Shown: positions 39,165 to 48,639 of the stretch, one piece after another | How positions within the stretch are numbered: the stretch's first letter is position 1 | Layout of the letters: the number at the start of each line of letters is the position of its first letter | Assembly (NCBI GenBank): GCA_012927585.1 | Contig: JABBOY010000035.1 | Location: 124,001-188,000, forward strand | Reading direction: 5' to 3' | Length of the DNA stretch: 64,000 nt | DNA from: Glaciimonas sp. | GTDB taxonomy: Bacteria; Pseudomonadota; Gammaproteobacteria; Burkholderiales; Burkholderiaceae_D | Program-made: the position numbers and the translations under genes | The notes under the pieces: model-generated | The model's input: the letters and a program-made list of their open reading frames with translations, nothing else | What the model was told of the DNA's origin: nothing | Databases searched by the model: none

Positions 39165-39173
39165 CACTTATCC

Positions 39174-39722
39174 TCAATGCGACATCGTTGTATCGTGTGC
39201 GGCATCGCCACTCCGATTGAGCATATCCTGTGTAATCTGCTCGAAGCGCAGTATCTTGCCACCCTCTTTTTTGGCGAAAGCCTCGGCGTCCGCCATGCTG
39301 GAAAACGATCCGAAAGTAGGCCCCATCGAACCCAGTTTTTTGCTTCCTGCCACATACAAGGCGCTCTTGGCATCGATCCAGTTTCCATCGGGGTGCTCCC
39401 ATGCGGTCTTGCCCATATCCTGCACAAACACGGCGGTGACCGGACGTTTTTGTTCAGGCATCAGCAACATTGAGAACAACTCCATCAGATCGCAGAAAAA
39501 TTCGGGCTCGCCTTGCACGTAATGAATTTGCGCTTTAGGTCCCGGATAATCCTTGAGTATCATGCCGTCGAGTTCACAGGCGGTCTCGCTGGTCGGCTCC
39601 AGCGCTGCCACTTTGGGTCTAGCCTGAGTGCAGGCAGGCAGCAATATGCATAGCGCCAAACTGCCAATCAATTTGCGCCGTGCTGGGACAAATCTTTGCG
39701 AGCCGATTATTTTGGATCTCAT
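39174..39722 (-). CDS. nosL: copper chaperone lipoprotein NosL
   Basis: NosL is an outer-membrane-type lipoprotein that binds Cu(I) and delivers it to apo-NosZ. The 182-residue protein has a lipoprotein signal (LCILLPAC), the NosL signature CELDGMILKDYPGPKAQIHY, and FFCDLMELFSMLL with Cys/Met candidates for metal binding. The C-terminus has further Met/His residues. Its ATG overlaps the nosY stop (ATGA), so it is coupled to the transporter genes. Confidence 0.93.
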   Translation of the reverse strand: MRSKIIGSQRFVPARRKLIGSLALCILLPACTQARPKVAALEPTSETACELDGMILKDYPGPKAQIHYVQGEPEFFCDLMELFSMLLMPEQKRPVTAVFVQDMGKTAWEHPDGNWIDAKSALYVAGSKKLGSMGPTFGSFSSMADAEAFAKKEGGKILRFEQITQDMLNRSGDAAHDTTMSH

Positions 39723-40543
39723 TTGAATCTCCAATGTGTAAATGCGAACGGCACCACGATCCAGCCCAGCATGATGCTGACCAATATTGCAGGATTGGTA
39801 AGACTTTCCGGCATCACGGTTGCCAGGCCATACATGCTCTGCACTTGATCGGAACTGAAGATATTCAGCAGGCGGAAAACATCGGCAGGATTGAGCATCA
39901 GTAATCCGGCAAAAATTGTACTATCCAGTTTTCCCTGACTTACAACCAATGCACCCATTAGCAGCAGATCAAAGATCAACACAAAAAAGAACCACAGCAT
40001 AATTGCCGCGCCACTGGCACGCATCCGATCCTGGGCAATTACCGACACCAATAACGACAAGCTCAAAAAAGCCATGCCCATCAGAATCGCGCTTAATACG
40101 AAGCCGGTGTAGTGATACAGGTCATTCGCCCCTAGTTGCGAAGCCAGTGGCAGCAAACCGGCGCCGAATCCGATCACAGTGGCGCTGGCCAGCGCGGCTG
40201 ACAATCCCAGGTATTTTCCCAGTAAAATTTCAAAACGGGTAATTGGCATCGACAACAGCAACTCCAGTGAACCGCGTTCTTTCTCGCCGACGATGGTGTC
40301 GTAACCCATAATCAATGCAATCAACGGCACCAGGTAAATGACCAGGCTGACCAGGCTGGCAATCGTGACATCAATGCCGCGAAAGCCGACTGAACCCAGT
40401 TGGGCTGAACCGAGGTAGGCAATTGCGAGCGCAAACAGGGCGAATATCACGGCCACCGCTACCACCCACAAATTGCGCAGTCGATCCCGAAACTCCTTGG
40501 TGGCAATGACGCGCACCTGAGCCCACTCAATGCGCTTGGACAT
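39719..40543 (-). CDS. nosY: ABC transporter permease NosY
   Basis: NosY is the membrane part of the NosFY transporter that works with NosD in building the copper centre of NosZ. The 274-residue protein has about six membrane helices; the stretch VGEKERGSLELLLSMPITRFEILLGKYLG is typical of ABC-2 permeases that act beside a NosF ATPase. GGAG sits 7-8 bp before the ATG at 40543. Its start lies inside the end of nosF. Confidence 0.94.
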   Translation of the reverse strand: MSKRIEWAQVRVIATKEFRDRLRNLWVVAVAVIFALFALAIAYLGSAQLGSVGFRGIDVTIASLVSLVIYLVPLIALIMGYDTIVGEKERGSLELLLSMPITRFEILLGKYLGLSAALASATVIGFGAGLLPLASQLGANDLYHYTGFVLSAILMGMAFLSLSLLVSVIAQDRMRASGAAIMLWFFFVLIFDLLLMGALVVSQGKLDSTIFAGLLMLNPADVFRLLNIFSSDQVQSMYGLATVMPESLTNPAILVSIMLGWIVVPFAFTHWRFK

Positions 40544-41465
40544 GGCGCTCTCCATAACCGAGAAAAAGGTCTTCCAGCGAAGGTTCATGCACAACGATAT
40601 TGCGCACTGCATCGGACAACACCATGATCTTGGCGAGTACGCTTACCTTGCTTGTCGCCGGGCAGGAAATTCGCACGCAATCGTTATCGAGCTGCCACTC
40701 CAATCCTGCCAGCTCAGACAACGCACCAAGTGCGGTGCGCATGTGCGTCTCGTGCCCGGCACGCAACGTGACCTCGATGACAGAAGGCAGCACCATGTGG
40801 GAACGCAATTGCGTGAGCGTTCCCTGTGCGACGATTTGACCGGAGTTCAAAATCACCAGGCGATCGACGCGGTCCTGAATCTCCGCCAGTATGTGCGAGG
40901 TAATGATAATGGTTGCTCCTTCTGACTGCACATCGCGCAGAATACGGTAAAACTCGTGAATCCCTTCCGGGTCAAGCCCATTGGTCGGCTCATCGAGAAA
41001 AATCAGATCAGGCTTGCCCAACAGCACTTGCGCAAAACCCAGCCGCTGCCGCATGCCTTTGGAATAACCGCGTACCCGCCGCCCGGCTGCATCTGCCAGC
41101 CCAACACGCGCCAGGATTGCATCGCAAGTATTGCGCGGCACCTGCTTCAAATCGGCGAACAGGCGCAACACTTCCAGCCCGGTCAGATTGTCGTAGGTAA
41201 CGAAACTTTCGGGCAAGTAGCCGATACGGCGTCGCATCTGCCGAAAATCGCGGCCGCTGATCAATCCATCGTGAATCCTGATTTCACCACTGGTAGCTGG
41301 AATCAGTCCCAACATCAGTTTGAAAAGTGTGCTCTTGCCGGCGCCATTGTGGCCGATCAGACCGAACATTTCGCCTTTCGCAACCGACAGGCTAATGCCG
41401 TTGACAGCATGTACATCGCCAAAATGTTTGGTAACGTTATTCAGCTGCAGGGGGTTGTTTGTCAC
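40527..41465 (-). CDS. nosF: ABC transporter ATP-binding protein NosF
   Basis: NosF powers the NosFY transporter. The 312-residue ATPase has Walker A GHNGAGKST, a signature-like YSKGMRQRLGFAQ, Walker B LIFLDEPTNGLD and the switch histidine in IITSHI. The start is a GTG that lies 28 bp inside the nosD end, and its stop overlaps nosY, so the three genes are tightly coupled. Confidence 0.95.
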   Translation of the reverse strand: MTNNPLQLNNVTKHFGDVHAVNGISLSVAKGEMFGLIGHNGAGKSTLFKLMLGLIPATSGEIRIHDGLISGRDFRQMRRRIGYLPESFVTYDNLTGLEVLRLFADLKQVPRNTCDAILARVGLADAAGRRVRGYSKGMRQRLGFAQVLLGKPDLIFLDEPTNGLDPEGIHEFYRILRDVQSEGATIIITSHILAEIQDRVDRLVILNSGQIVAQGTLTQLRSHMVLPSVIEVTLRAGHETHMRTALGALSELAGLEWQLDNDCVRISCPATSKVSVLAKIMVLSDAVRNIVVHEPSLEDLFLGYGERHVQAH

Positions 41466-42741
41466 TCCACCGTCTCCAATCCTGATTCAAAGGGCGCATG
41501 CGCGGATGCTTGTCCACGACGCTGGGAGCGCGTAACACCGGGAACTGTCGGGCCACAAAACGCAATGTCTGCATCGACGGGCTCGACAACAGTAGTTTGA
41601 TCAATGGATATTGCCAATTGAGCCGGTCTACTACATCGTTGGCTTCATAGGCAACATCACCTATGCCATCGCCATTTTGATCCCAGCCGCTGTAATTGCT
41701 CCAGTAGTTACCCTGTGTGAGGCCCCATTCGACATCGCGCGCGGCAACGTACTTAATCTGAGACTGATTGTCGATGAAGTCATTGCCATCAATCTTATTG
41801 TTGTAGGAACCGGCCGCCAAATGCACGCCGATCCGGTTACTGATTACCAGGTTATTTTTCAGCGTGTTGTACTCGGCGTCATAGATAAAAAAGCCGCGCC
41901 CATTACCTGCAACAATGTTATTTTCAATCACAGAATCCTGAATCGTGCGCAGCATAATGCCGTGATCGGCATTACCCCATGCAATATTGTTACGCACCGT
42001 CAGCCGACGCACTTCCATCAGCGCCAGGCCGCCGCGGTTAAGATAAGACTCGTTATTCTCCCAAAGGCTATCGTCGGTCGTCATGAAGTGAGTGCCATAG
42101 CGCAGGTGATGAATTTTATTACCGCGAAACAGTGCATTCTTGGATACATCCACGTAGAGACCGTCACGACTGTAACTGATGTTGTTGTCGATGATTTTGG
42201 CTCCGGTGGTGTTGTATACCTGGACGCCGTTGCCCCGCGCTGACGACTGCAAATCGCGTTTTCCGGTAATTATATTGCGAACAATTTTCGAATCTTTTGA
42301 GTTTTCCAGCCAGATGCCGAACAGGTTATAAACCAAATCGCAATCCTGCACCGTGGCACGGTCTGAACCGGGCTGGATGTAGATGCCGGCGTTCTGCGCA
42401 GTCAGGTCAGCGCCACTATCGCGCACAATGAAACCTTTGATTGTCACGTCCGAGGCACGCACGCGGATCACATCGCCGGTATTTCCTGCGCTAATGGTCG
42501 GTCGTCCGATGCCTTGCAAGGTAAGCGGTTTATCGATCACCAAATGTTCACTGTAATTGCCGTGCGCCACTTGCACGGTGTCACCTGATTTGGCTGCAAT
42601 AATCGCCGCAGCGATCGAATGACCTGCCTGCACCTGGAGCACAGCGCCCCAGGCATTACTGCCAATTAGGCCAAGCCAGGTTGCCAGAATTGCGACTCTA
42701 CACAGCAGTTTTAGCGAACTGCCTGTTATTGGTCGGATCAC
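41437..42741 (-). CDS. nosD: periplasmic copper-processing protein NosD
   Basis: NosD is a periplasmic right-handed beta-helix protein that receives copper from NosL and acts with NosFY in maturing NosZ. The 434-residue protein has a signal peptide (to about residue 32) and many parallel beta-helix turns rich in Asn and hydrophobics (for example IIDNNISYSRDGLYVDV, NNIAWGNADHGIMLR, NNLVISNRIGVHLA). The start is a GTG overlapping the nosR stop (GTGA). Confidence 0.94.
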   Translation of the reverse strand: MIRPITGSSLKLLCRVAILATWLGLIGSNAWGAVLQVQAGHSIAAAIIAAKSGDTVQVAHGNYSEHLVIDKPLTLQGIGRPTISAGNTGDVIRVRASDVTIKGFIVRDSGADLTAQNAGIYIQPGSDRATVQDCDLVYNLFGIWLENSKDSKIVRNIITGKRDLQSSARGNGVQVYNTTGAKIIDNNISYSRDGLYVDVSKNALFRGNKIHHLRYGTHFMTTDDSLWENNESYLNRGGLALMEVRRLTVRNNIAWGNADHGIMLRTIQDSVIENNIVAGNGRGFFIYDAEYNTLKNNLVISNRIGVHLAAGSYNNKIDGNDFIDNQSQIKYVAARDVEWGLTQGNYWSNYSGWDQNGDGIGDVAYEANDVVDRLNWQYPLIKLLLSSPSMQTLRFVARQFPVLRAPSVVDKHPRMRPLNQDWRRWSDKQPPAAE

Positions 42742-44975
42742 GGGTTCTTGGCTACCATTTGTGCGGTTTTTTCAGACAGATTGCGACGCACACTATCGAG
42801 AGGAATAAAGTAACCCTTGGCATCGATAGCTGTCAGCGGCAAATGCAGCGTCTCGCGCGTTTTGCGCTCCTTCGCCAGTGGTGGACACGCATGATCGTCG
42901 TAATACAACACCATGCAGTCGAGACATTGCATACATTCGGTTTGATCGATTTTGCCGGCTGCGTCAATCGCGTGAGAACCGCAACCGGTAGCGCAGGCAT
43001 GGCAGGTTTGGCATTCCGTCTTGCGCTTCAAGCCGAACTGACGCAATTTGCTGGGGATCGCCAGACCAGCGCCAAGCGGACAAATGTATTTGCAATACGG
43101 CCGCTCGCTCAGGAAAGACAAGCCAAGAATGCCACCAATAAATAGCCAAAAAGGCCAGGTACGGTTCCATACGCCAACTAAAAATGTAGTCTTGAACGGT
43201 TCGATTTCAGCCAGAAGCTCCGCCGTCTCCATCGAATAGAATGACACTCCCAGCAGAACGAAAAAGACGCCGTACTTGATCCATTTGAGTTTGTCATGCA
43301 ACCGCTTGGGCAACAGTTGCTGGAATTTTTTCAGGCCCAGCATCTTGCCGGCACTGAATGCCAGTTGTTGTAGCGCGCCAAACGGGCATAACCATCCACA
43401 AAACACGCCACGGCCCCATAGCAGCACGGTAATGATGATGAACCACCAGAAGATGAAAATAAACGGGTCTGACAGGAACAATTCCCACTTCCACTGGTGA
43501 ATCAGCGAATGGAACCAGGTCAGCACCTGCGTGATGCTGGGCTGGGCCTTCAGATAAAATCCTAGGAAAACAACACTGGCGATCCACAGCATATGACGCG
43601 GCCTGGAAATCCACGGTTTATGCTTGCGGCTGGAAATACGTGTCAGCTTGTCGCGTTGCGAATACATCAGCGCCGTAAATCCCAGAATCAGCACGAACAA
43701 CACAAGCTCCAGTTTCCGGCCCAGCCAAATTGCCTTCCATACAGCCTGTGGACGTTCGAGCTTGGGACGACCACCCTCCAGATATTGTGCCGGCAGCCAC
43801 AGTTCCTGATCAAAATGGATGAATGTTTTGCTACCGCTTTGGGCGTCGGTCTTGTTGGCCAAAAATGTCAACTGCCACGGCCAAGCAGGATTAAAGTTGG
43901 CAGAGCGGATAATAAAAATACCGGACTCCTTGTACCCCGGCACATCGGCAGGCTGCAGATGGTAAAGATTCAGGTAATCGGTATCGCGAAAGGTAAAAGT
44001 CTCCGGGTCCTGGCGTACCTGGATTCGGTCATAAATCCCACCGCGCACATATCCAGACCCTTTGAATGAGCTTTCGCCATTGGCAATAATAAAAATGGCG
44101 TGCTCGTCTGGCTTCAAATCATCCATCAGACGCCGATAGGCATGTTCCCCGAGCAGGCTGTTACCAATAGCCGGCACATTCAGGTAACCGAAATACAGAT
44201 CCATATAGGGTTGACCCAAGTCAGCCGTGCCAACATCCTTGGCCGACACCAACATGTGCTGGACACTACCTTCTTTTAGTAAATCGCCCCAGTTCAATTT
44301 GGCATTAGATGCGGTAAATCGAGCCGGCGGCCTGGGTATGCTCTTGATAAGACCTACCTGCCGACCAATTGCATACGCACTACGGGAAATCACTTGATTT
44401 TCGGCAATTGCGGTAACAGTCGCGCCACTGATTGCGTCCAGACTCTGCGCACCATTGTCATCGCGGCCCTGGCCAATTACCAGCTTGGAGTCGGCCGATT
44501 TACCGACATATTGATGAATAAATTTGAGAAGTTCGGACTCGGGAATACCTGCAAGCAAGATCGGCTCCGAATGTTTCAGTACCCGCACACCGGTAATGAT
44601 TCCCTTAGTATCCATGCCAATCAGGGTAACAACCGGTTTGCCAGAGTAGGCAGGAATATCCACCACATCTGTCGACAAAAACACATAACCAACCAGCTGC
44701 TTATGTTCGCCCTTGCTGTCCTTGTCGCCCGCATTCTCCACGTAAGCCTCTACGTAACTGGGCCGCCCTTTACGCTTGGAGAATTGTGTGGCCAATGGCA
44801 TCACGTCCCGGCATGCTGCATAGGCACAAAGATCCGGCCCGGTCATGAGTTCCTCCGGTAACTCGGCATCATATACAGTGGCACGTGCGTGCGCCGCGAG
44901 CAGCAAGCCGGCAAATCCTAACAACAAAGCCAAGATAATGTGTAGCAAATAGCTACGATCAAAAATGTGTTTCAT
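42738..44975 (-). CDS. nosR: NosR, membrane flavoprotein/iron-sulfur protein of N2O reduction
   Basis: NosR is needed for electron supply to NosZ and for nosZ expression. The 745-residue protein has a signal peptide, a periplasmic FMN-binding domain with the flavinylation motif SGAT (Thr at about residue 186), several membrane helices, cysteine motifs CGWLCPFGA and YCKYICPLGAG, and two [4Fe-4S] clusters near the C-terminus (CQTCHACATGC; CMQCLDC). It begins the nosRDFYL-orf-cyt-apbE unit. I use the ATG at 44975. An FNR-like box lies about 165 bp upstream. Confidence 0.96.
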   Translation of the reverse strand: MKHIFDRSYLLHIILALLLGFAGLLLAAHARATVYDAELPEELMTGPDLCAYAACRDVMPLATQFSKRKGRPSYVEAYVENAGDKDSKGEHKQLVGYVFLSTDVVDIPAYSGKPVVTLIGMDTKGIITGVRVLKHSEPILLAGIPESELLKFIHQYVGKSADSKLVIGQGRDDNGAQSLDAISGATVTAIAENQVISRSAYAIGRQVGLIKSIPRPPARFTASNAKLNWGDLLKEGSVQHMLVSAKDVGTADLGQPYMDLYFGYLNVPAIGNSLLGEHAYRRLMDDLKPDEHAIFIIANGESSFKGSGYVRGGIYDRIQVRQDPETFTFRDTDYLNLYHLQPADVPGYKESGIFIIRSANFNPAWPWQLTFLANKTDAQSGSKTFIHFDQELWLPAQYLEGGRPKLERPQAVWKAIWLGRKLELVLFVLILGFTALMYSQRDKLTRISSRKHKPWISRPRHMLWIASVVFLGFYLKAQPSITQVLTWFHSLIHQWKWELFLSDPFIFIFWWFIIITVLLWGRGVFCGWLCPFGALQQLAFSAGKMLGLKKFQQLLPKRLHDKLKWIKYGVFFVLLGVSFYSMETAELLAEIEPFKTTFLVGVWNRTWPFWLFIGGILGLSFLSERPYCKYICPLGAGLAIPSKLRQFGLKRKTECQTCHACATGCGSHAIDAAGKIDQTECMQCLDCMVLYYDDHACPPLAKERKTRETLHLPLTAIDAKGYFIPLDSVRRNLSEKTAQMVAKNP

Positions 44976-45042
44976 AAAACCTACCGAGCTCTTATATATT
45001 GAGTGATGAGCACACTTATTAGCATACGTCATTAACATAAAG

Positions 45043-45109
45043 TATGGAGTATTTTTAATTTTTTAATAAAATCTTGCGGACAATATAGTATTTTATTGCA
45101 TACTCCATA
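45043..45109. repeat. spaced inverted repeat in the nosR leader
   Basis: TATGGAGTA (45043-45051) and TACTCCATA (45101-45109) are perfect 9-bp inverted copies about 50 bp apart, separated by AT-rich sequence. In the nosR leader they could pair or form two half-operators. Function unknown. Confidence 0.45.
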
Positions 45110-45151
45110 GTGTAAATGAATCTACCTAAAGCACGATTTGACATGAATCGA
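45109..45151 (-). promoter_or_regulatory. candidate FNR/DNR-type promoter for nosR
   Basis: TTGAC-ATGA-ATCGA (45138-45151) matches the FNR consensus TTGAT-N4-ATCAA at 8 of 10 positions. A TACACT at 45114-45109 on the minus strand lies where a -10 belongs if the box is centred near -41.5, the usual place for activation by FNR-type regulators. Regulator identity is inferred. Confidence 0.5.
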
Positions 45152-45302
45152 CATTATTTCAGGTGGCGGTCAATTAGACCGGGATGGATTTGAGGGGGCT
45201 GGGATTATTTCTGAAACAAAATCTTAGGCGGTATAGTCGTATTTTCACTCAACATGACAACATGAAACAAGGGTAAGGTGCGATAACAACCCAAGTACAA
45301 CC

Positions 45303-45340
45303 AACAAGTTCCGCGCGCCTACTCGCGCGCGGAACTTGTT
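45303..45340. terminator. strong hairpin after nosZ
   Basis: A perfect 16-bp, GC-rich stem (45303-45318 with 45325-45340) closes a 6-base loop directly after the nosZ stop. No long T run follows on the minus strand, so it may act as a terminator with modest efficiency or protect the nosZ mRNA 3' end. It separates nosZ from the nosR unit. Confidence 0.8.
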
Positions 45341-45346
45341 CCAACT

Positions 45347-47278
45347 TTACGCTTCCACCAAAAGTCGACTGCGCATTTCGAGATGCAATGCATGGCAAAA
45401 ATGGGTGCAGTAAACCCAGTAAGCGCCAACATGGTCTGCCTTAAAAGTGACTGATTTAGTTTCCTGCGGGTTCACAATAAAGCAGATGTTGTAGGTCGGA
45501 ATCGCGCAACCATGGGTCAAATCCTCTACCTTGTCATGGTTGGTCAGGGTGAGCGTAACTTCGTCGCCTTTCTTGACCTTGATGATTGGCATGCTGTAGT
45601 TCGGCGCCTGCGACATCAGACGCACATGAACCTTGTTGCCCTTGCGTTCAACCCCCGCGTTCTCCGGTTTGACTGCATTTGGAAAATCGTCGAGGTTGTA
45701 GATCTGGCGCGTCTTGACAAGGTCGCGTCGCACGATGATGCCGTCATGCGGCTCCGAATACGCCGAATGATCGGCGAGGTGCTTCATTTTCTCTCCGCTG
45801 ATGTCGAACAGTTGCTCTGTTTCAGGATGCAAGGGTCCAACCGGCAGGAAACGATCCTTGGAAAATTTATTGCCTGAATTCAGGTATTTTCCATCGCATT
45901 CCTTGGTTTCACCCATCGATGAATAGTTATGACCGGGCTGGTAATGTACGTCTATCTTTTCAATCACCGGCTTTACCGATTTATCCCCTTTGAACTGGGC
46001 AATCGCTTTGTCAACATTCCACTTTACGCACTGACTGTCCAGAAATAGCGAGGTATATGCATTGCCTTTGTTATCGAAGGCGGTATGCAATGGGCCCAGG
46101 CCGATCTCTGGTTCCGCTACAACAGCATCGCGCTCAGTTTTCAGCTCGCCATTGAACCATTTATGCACTAGAGATAGATCAATGACCGTGGCCGTTGGCG
46201 ATAGCTTGCCCGAACAAACGAAGTACTTGCCATCTGGACTGGCATTGACGCCGTGCGGATTTTTCCCAACCGGGACATAACAGGTTAGCGAGGTCTTCGG
46301 GTCTGGATTGGCAGCCTTGCGGCCATCCACCACTGGCACCTTGGATGCGCCGATAGTGGTGAACTTGCCATCCTTGACCATCTGTTCGATGCGCGCCACA
46401 TTGAAAAATACGCAGGCGTCACGTTCAGCCGACATCATCTCGGCCAAGGTTGCGCCATTTTCTGTGTTGTACTGATTCGAAGCGGCAAGCTTACCGTCGT
46501 AGGAAGTAGCCACCAGATCCATATTGCCATCGATACGGCATTGCCAACGCACTTCCATGGTAGCGGCATCTACACAAGAAAACAGGCAACCCCATTTACT
46601 TGGATCGTCCAGATCGCGCCCATCGTTAGGCAGCGGAGTATGAAACTCGGCACCGCAGAATACGCGCGTTGTGTAATTGATTTTTTCATCAACCGGGTCG
46701 CGCTTGTCGGGGAAAGTGCCGTGGAAACCCATTACATTAGGCAACTGGGTAATTTTGTCGCACTCCATCGTATCCATGCGGATGCGCGCCAGACGCGAAT
46801 GAATCTTGTCATTCGTAAACAGCCAGCGACCATCGTAGGTGCCATCCTTGTAGCTGCCGTGTACGTGATGGGTATCGCCAGTGGTGTACTTCAGGCTGCC
46901 ATCAGCCTTGGTACCCATGATCGCCTTCGATTCATTGGTGATACCCCAGCCCACCATGCAATCGATATTAAATACCGGAATCCGCTTCAAGGTGCGACCG
47001 GAAGGAAGGCCCAAGATCCGCATGTCTCCGCCATGTCCTGAACTGGTAAATGAGTAGTATTCATCCAGTTGTCCAGGGGCTATTTCGATGCCTCCACCGA
47101 AAACGGGTTTGACGACGCTCACCGGTTTCGCCGCAGTAACCTCTTCCTTACAGCCGCTCAAACCAAGCGACACGCCAGCGCCAGCCAACCCTAGCAGCGC
47201 ACTGCGGCCCAGAAAACTGCGCCGATTCCCAAGCTTAGGTGCATCTTCAACCACCAACTTCTTCTCAACGTTATCCAT
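45347..47278 (-). CDS. nosZ: nitrous-oxide reductase NosZ
   Basis: NosZ reduces N2O to N2 in the periplasm with a CuZ and a CuA copper centre. The 643-residue protein has a Tat signal (NRRSFLGRSALLG), the type found in clade I enzymes. A beta-propeller domain follows, with histidine clusters such as DTHHVH and HGTFPD. The C-terminal cupredoxin domain carries the CuA motif: C624, C628, H632 and M635 in CTHFCHALHLEM. Together with the linked nosR, this fits the Tat/NosR type of the enzyme. It is transcribed alone, upstream of a hairpin, and preceded by an FNR-like promoter. Confidence 0.98.
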   Translation of the reverse strand: MDNVEKKLVVEDAPKLGNRRSFLGRSALLGLAGAGVSLGLSGCKEEVTAAKPVSVVKPVFGGGIEIAPGQLDEYYSFTSSGHGGDMRILGLPSGRTLKRIPVFNIDCMVGWGITNESKAIMGTKADGSLKYTTGDTHHVHGSYKDGTYDGRWLFTNDKIHSRLARIRMDTMECDKITQLPNVMGFHGTFPDKRDPVDEKINYTTRVFCGAEFHTPLPNDGRDLDDPSKWGCLFSCVDAATMEVRWQCRIDGNMDLVATSYDGKLAASNQYNTENGATLAEMMSAERDACVFFNVARIEQMVKDGKFTTIGASKVPVVDGRKAANPDPKTSLTCYVPVGKNPHGVNASPDGKYFVCSGKLSPTATVIDLSLVHKWFNGELKTERDAVVAEPEIGLGPLHTAFDNKGNAYTSLFLDSQCVKWNVDKAIAQFKGDKSVKPVIEKIDVHYQPGHNYSSMGETKECDGKYLNSGNKFSKDRFLPVGPLHPETEQLFDISGEKMKHLADHSAYSEPHDGIIVRRDLVKTRQIYNLDDFPNAVKPENAGVERKGNKVHVRLMSQAPNYSMPIIKVKKGDEVTLTLTNHDKVEDLTHGCAIPTYNICFIVNPQETKSVTFKADHVGAYWVYCTHFCHALHLEMRSRLLVEA

Positions 47279-47362
47279 CTGCGCTTTTCCTTTGTGCTTG
47301 CTATTAAATTAGTTGAACTTCGGGCTGAACTTACTACTTCCTTCCTGAATACCACCCTACGC

Positions 47363-47404
47363 ATTATCAACTTTAGTAGCGATAAAAAAAATGATCCATA
47401 TCAA
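47363..47404 (-). promoter_or_regulatory. candidate FNR/DNR-type promoter for nosZ
   Basis: ATGAT-CCAT-ATCAA (47391-47404) differs from the FNR consensus TTGAT-N4-ATCAA at one position. GATAAT at 47368-47363 on the minus strand lies exactly where a -10 is expected for a box centred near -41.5, about 80 bp before the nosZ start. This suggests activation under low oxygen. Confidence 0.65.
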
Positions 47405-47491
47405 TATGAAAATCCCATTTATCAATTAAAACATGTGCAACATACACTCAAAGAAAAAGCGCATAGATAGAATTATAATTTCTCACAAGAT

Positions 47492-47517
47492 ATTGATATA
47501 AAAGAATTATTATCAAT
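47492..47517. repeat. inverted repeat upstream of the nosZ promoter
   Basis: ATTGATA (47492-47498) and TATCAAT (47511-47517) form a perfect inverted pair with a 12-bp spacer. The half sites resemble FNR-type halves, but the spacing is wrong for that family. It could be a binding site for another regulator. Confidence 0.35.
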
Positions 47518-47634
47518 AAAATTGCTCAGAAATTATCTACTTTCTTGCCCTAACATTGCCATTTCGACCACCTACTTATTTCAGTTAAAAACACATCTAA
47601 CCTACGCCAGAAAATATAGCTCGCGTCACTAAAG

Positions 47635-48078
47635 TTACTTCAAGCAAACACCTCTTCCATCCGTCACGCTTACCTTGATCGGGATTCCTGCCTGAATGCT
47701 TTGGGAAACTGTACAAAATTCCTCAAACTGTCCCAGCACGCGGTCAAGATGCTTAATATTTGCGCCATCCTGGGCGAACTGAATCATGACGTCTATATGC
47801 AACACGCGCAGTCGGTTGTTGGGGTTGCGGTCGATAGTACAAGTCGCTCTGGTCGTGATGCCACCCGCATCCTGCCCGTATTTTTTCAGTGAAAATAGCA
47901 AGCTCGCCGACAGACAATTGGCAGCTGCAGTCAATAAGATGTGCGCTGGCGCCGGGCCTTTCCCGTCGCCCATCGGGACAGGTTCATCCACTAGCAAATT
48001 CGGAACCGCATCGCCGAAGTCCACCAGGAATTGATAATTTTCTTTTTGCGTGATGGTAATGCTTACTGTTTCAGTCAT
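47635..48078 (-). CDS. OsmC family protein
   Basis: OsmC/Ohr proteins are small thiol peroxidases or related proteins that protect against organic hydroperoxides and other reactive species. The 147-residue protein has ILLTAAANCLSASLLFSLKK, with the first conserved cysteine, and FEEFCTVSQSIQAGIPI, with the second. The pair fits the OsmC reaction centre. Substrate is not predictable. It lies between nosZ and a divergent sulfur-response cluster and could belong with either. Confidence 0.88.
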   Translation of the reverse strand: MTETVSITITQKENYQFLVDFGDAVPNLLVDEPVPMGDGKGPAPAHILLTAAANCLSASLLFSLKKYGQDAGGITTRATCTIDRNPNNRLRVLHIDVMIQFAQDGANIKHLDRVLGQFEEFCTVSQSIQAGIPIKVSVTDGRGVCLK

Positions 48079-48557
48079 TTTGCTTTTCCTTTGTTAGATC
48101 ATTGACGCCCTAACTTGCATTCCCAGCGCCGTTTACCAGTGTCATTTACAACAGTTGAAACCACTTGAATGTTACTCGCCACACCAAAAAGATAGTAATC
48201 AGTTACTCTTTTAAAAATAAAATGCCCACATATACAACACCCAAATTCAGGTGTCGCCGAAATACGCCAGGTCGATATTGTCCAGATTCTATTCATGCTG
48301 GCAATGCTCAATAGCCTCGCTGGCATCACCACCAGGCACCTTGCCAAAGCAATTGACCTCACACTGAGGGATGCGTATTTCACTATTTCCCTCCAAAGAA
48401 TCTATCTAAAATGCGCGGAAAAATGTAATAAAAGCATGTTTTCATCTGATACAAACAACCGTTGAAAGAACTGTGCCATGAAACGTTTTCGTGCTTTTCA
48501 TATTTTCGTGGGTTATGCGTTCCCATTATGAATGGCCGTAACGATATACGATATAAA
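48079..48557. other. long intergenic region upstream of osmC-like and arsR-type genes
   Basis: About 480 bp without a convincing gene. An open minus-strand frame at 48099-48383 has no ribosome site and no recognisable domain. The region should hold divergent promoters. Confidence 0.4.
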
Positions 48558-48589
48558 ATATATAAATTAATATATTGTTTTCTTATAAT
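48558..48589 (+). promoter_or_regulatory. candidate promoter and operator of the ArsR-type regulator
   Basis: A perfect TATAAT (48584-48589) lies about 50 bp before the regulator ATG. Immediately upstream, 48558-48575 is an AT-rich near-palindrome (ATATATAAATTAATATAT), similar in composition and size to operators of BigR-type repressors. Autoregulation is likely but inferred. Confidence 0.45.
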
Positions 48590-48639
48590 ATGTCTTAAAA
48601 TATAGTATGCTGAATTTGGTAATCAAATTAAAGAAATTC

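Noticed and set aside
40956-41600. 214-codon open frame opposite nosF/nosD
   Set aside because: It is a shadow of two firmly identified genes and has no domain signature.
48099-48383. 94-codon minus-strand frame upstream of the OsmC gene
   Set aside because: No ribosome site, no domain, and unusual composition; treated as non-coding.
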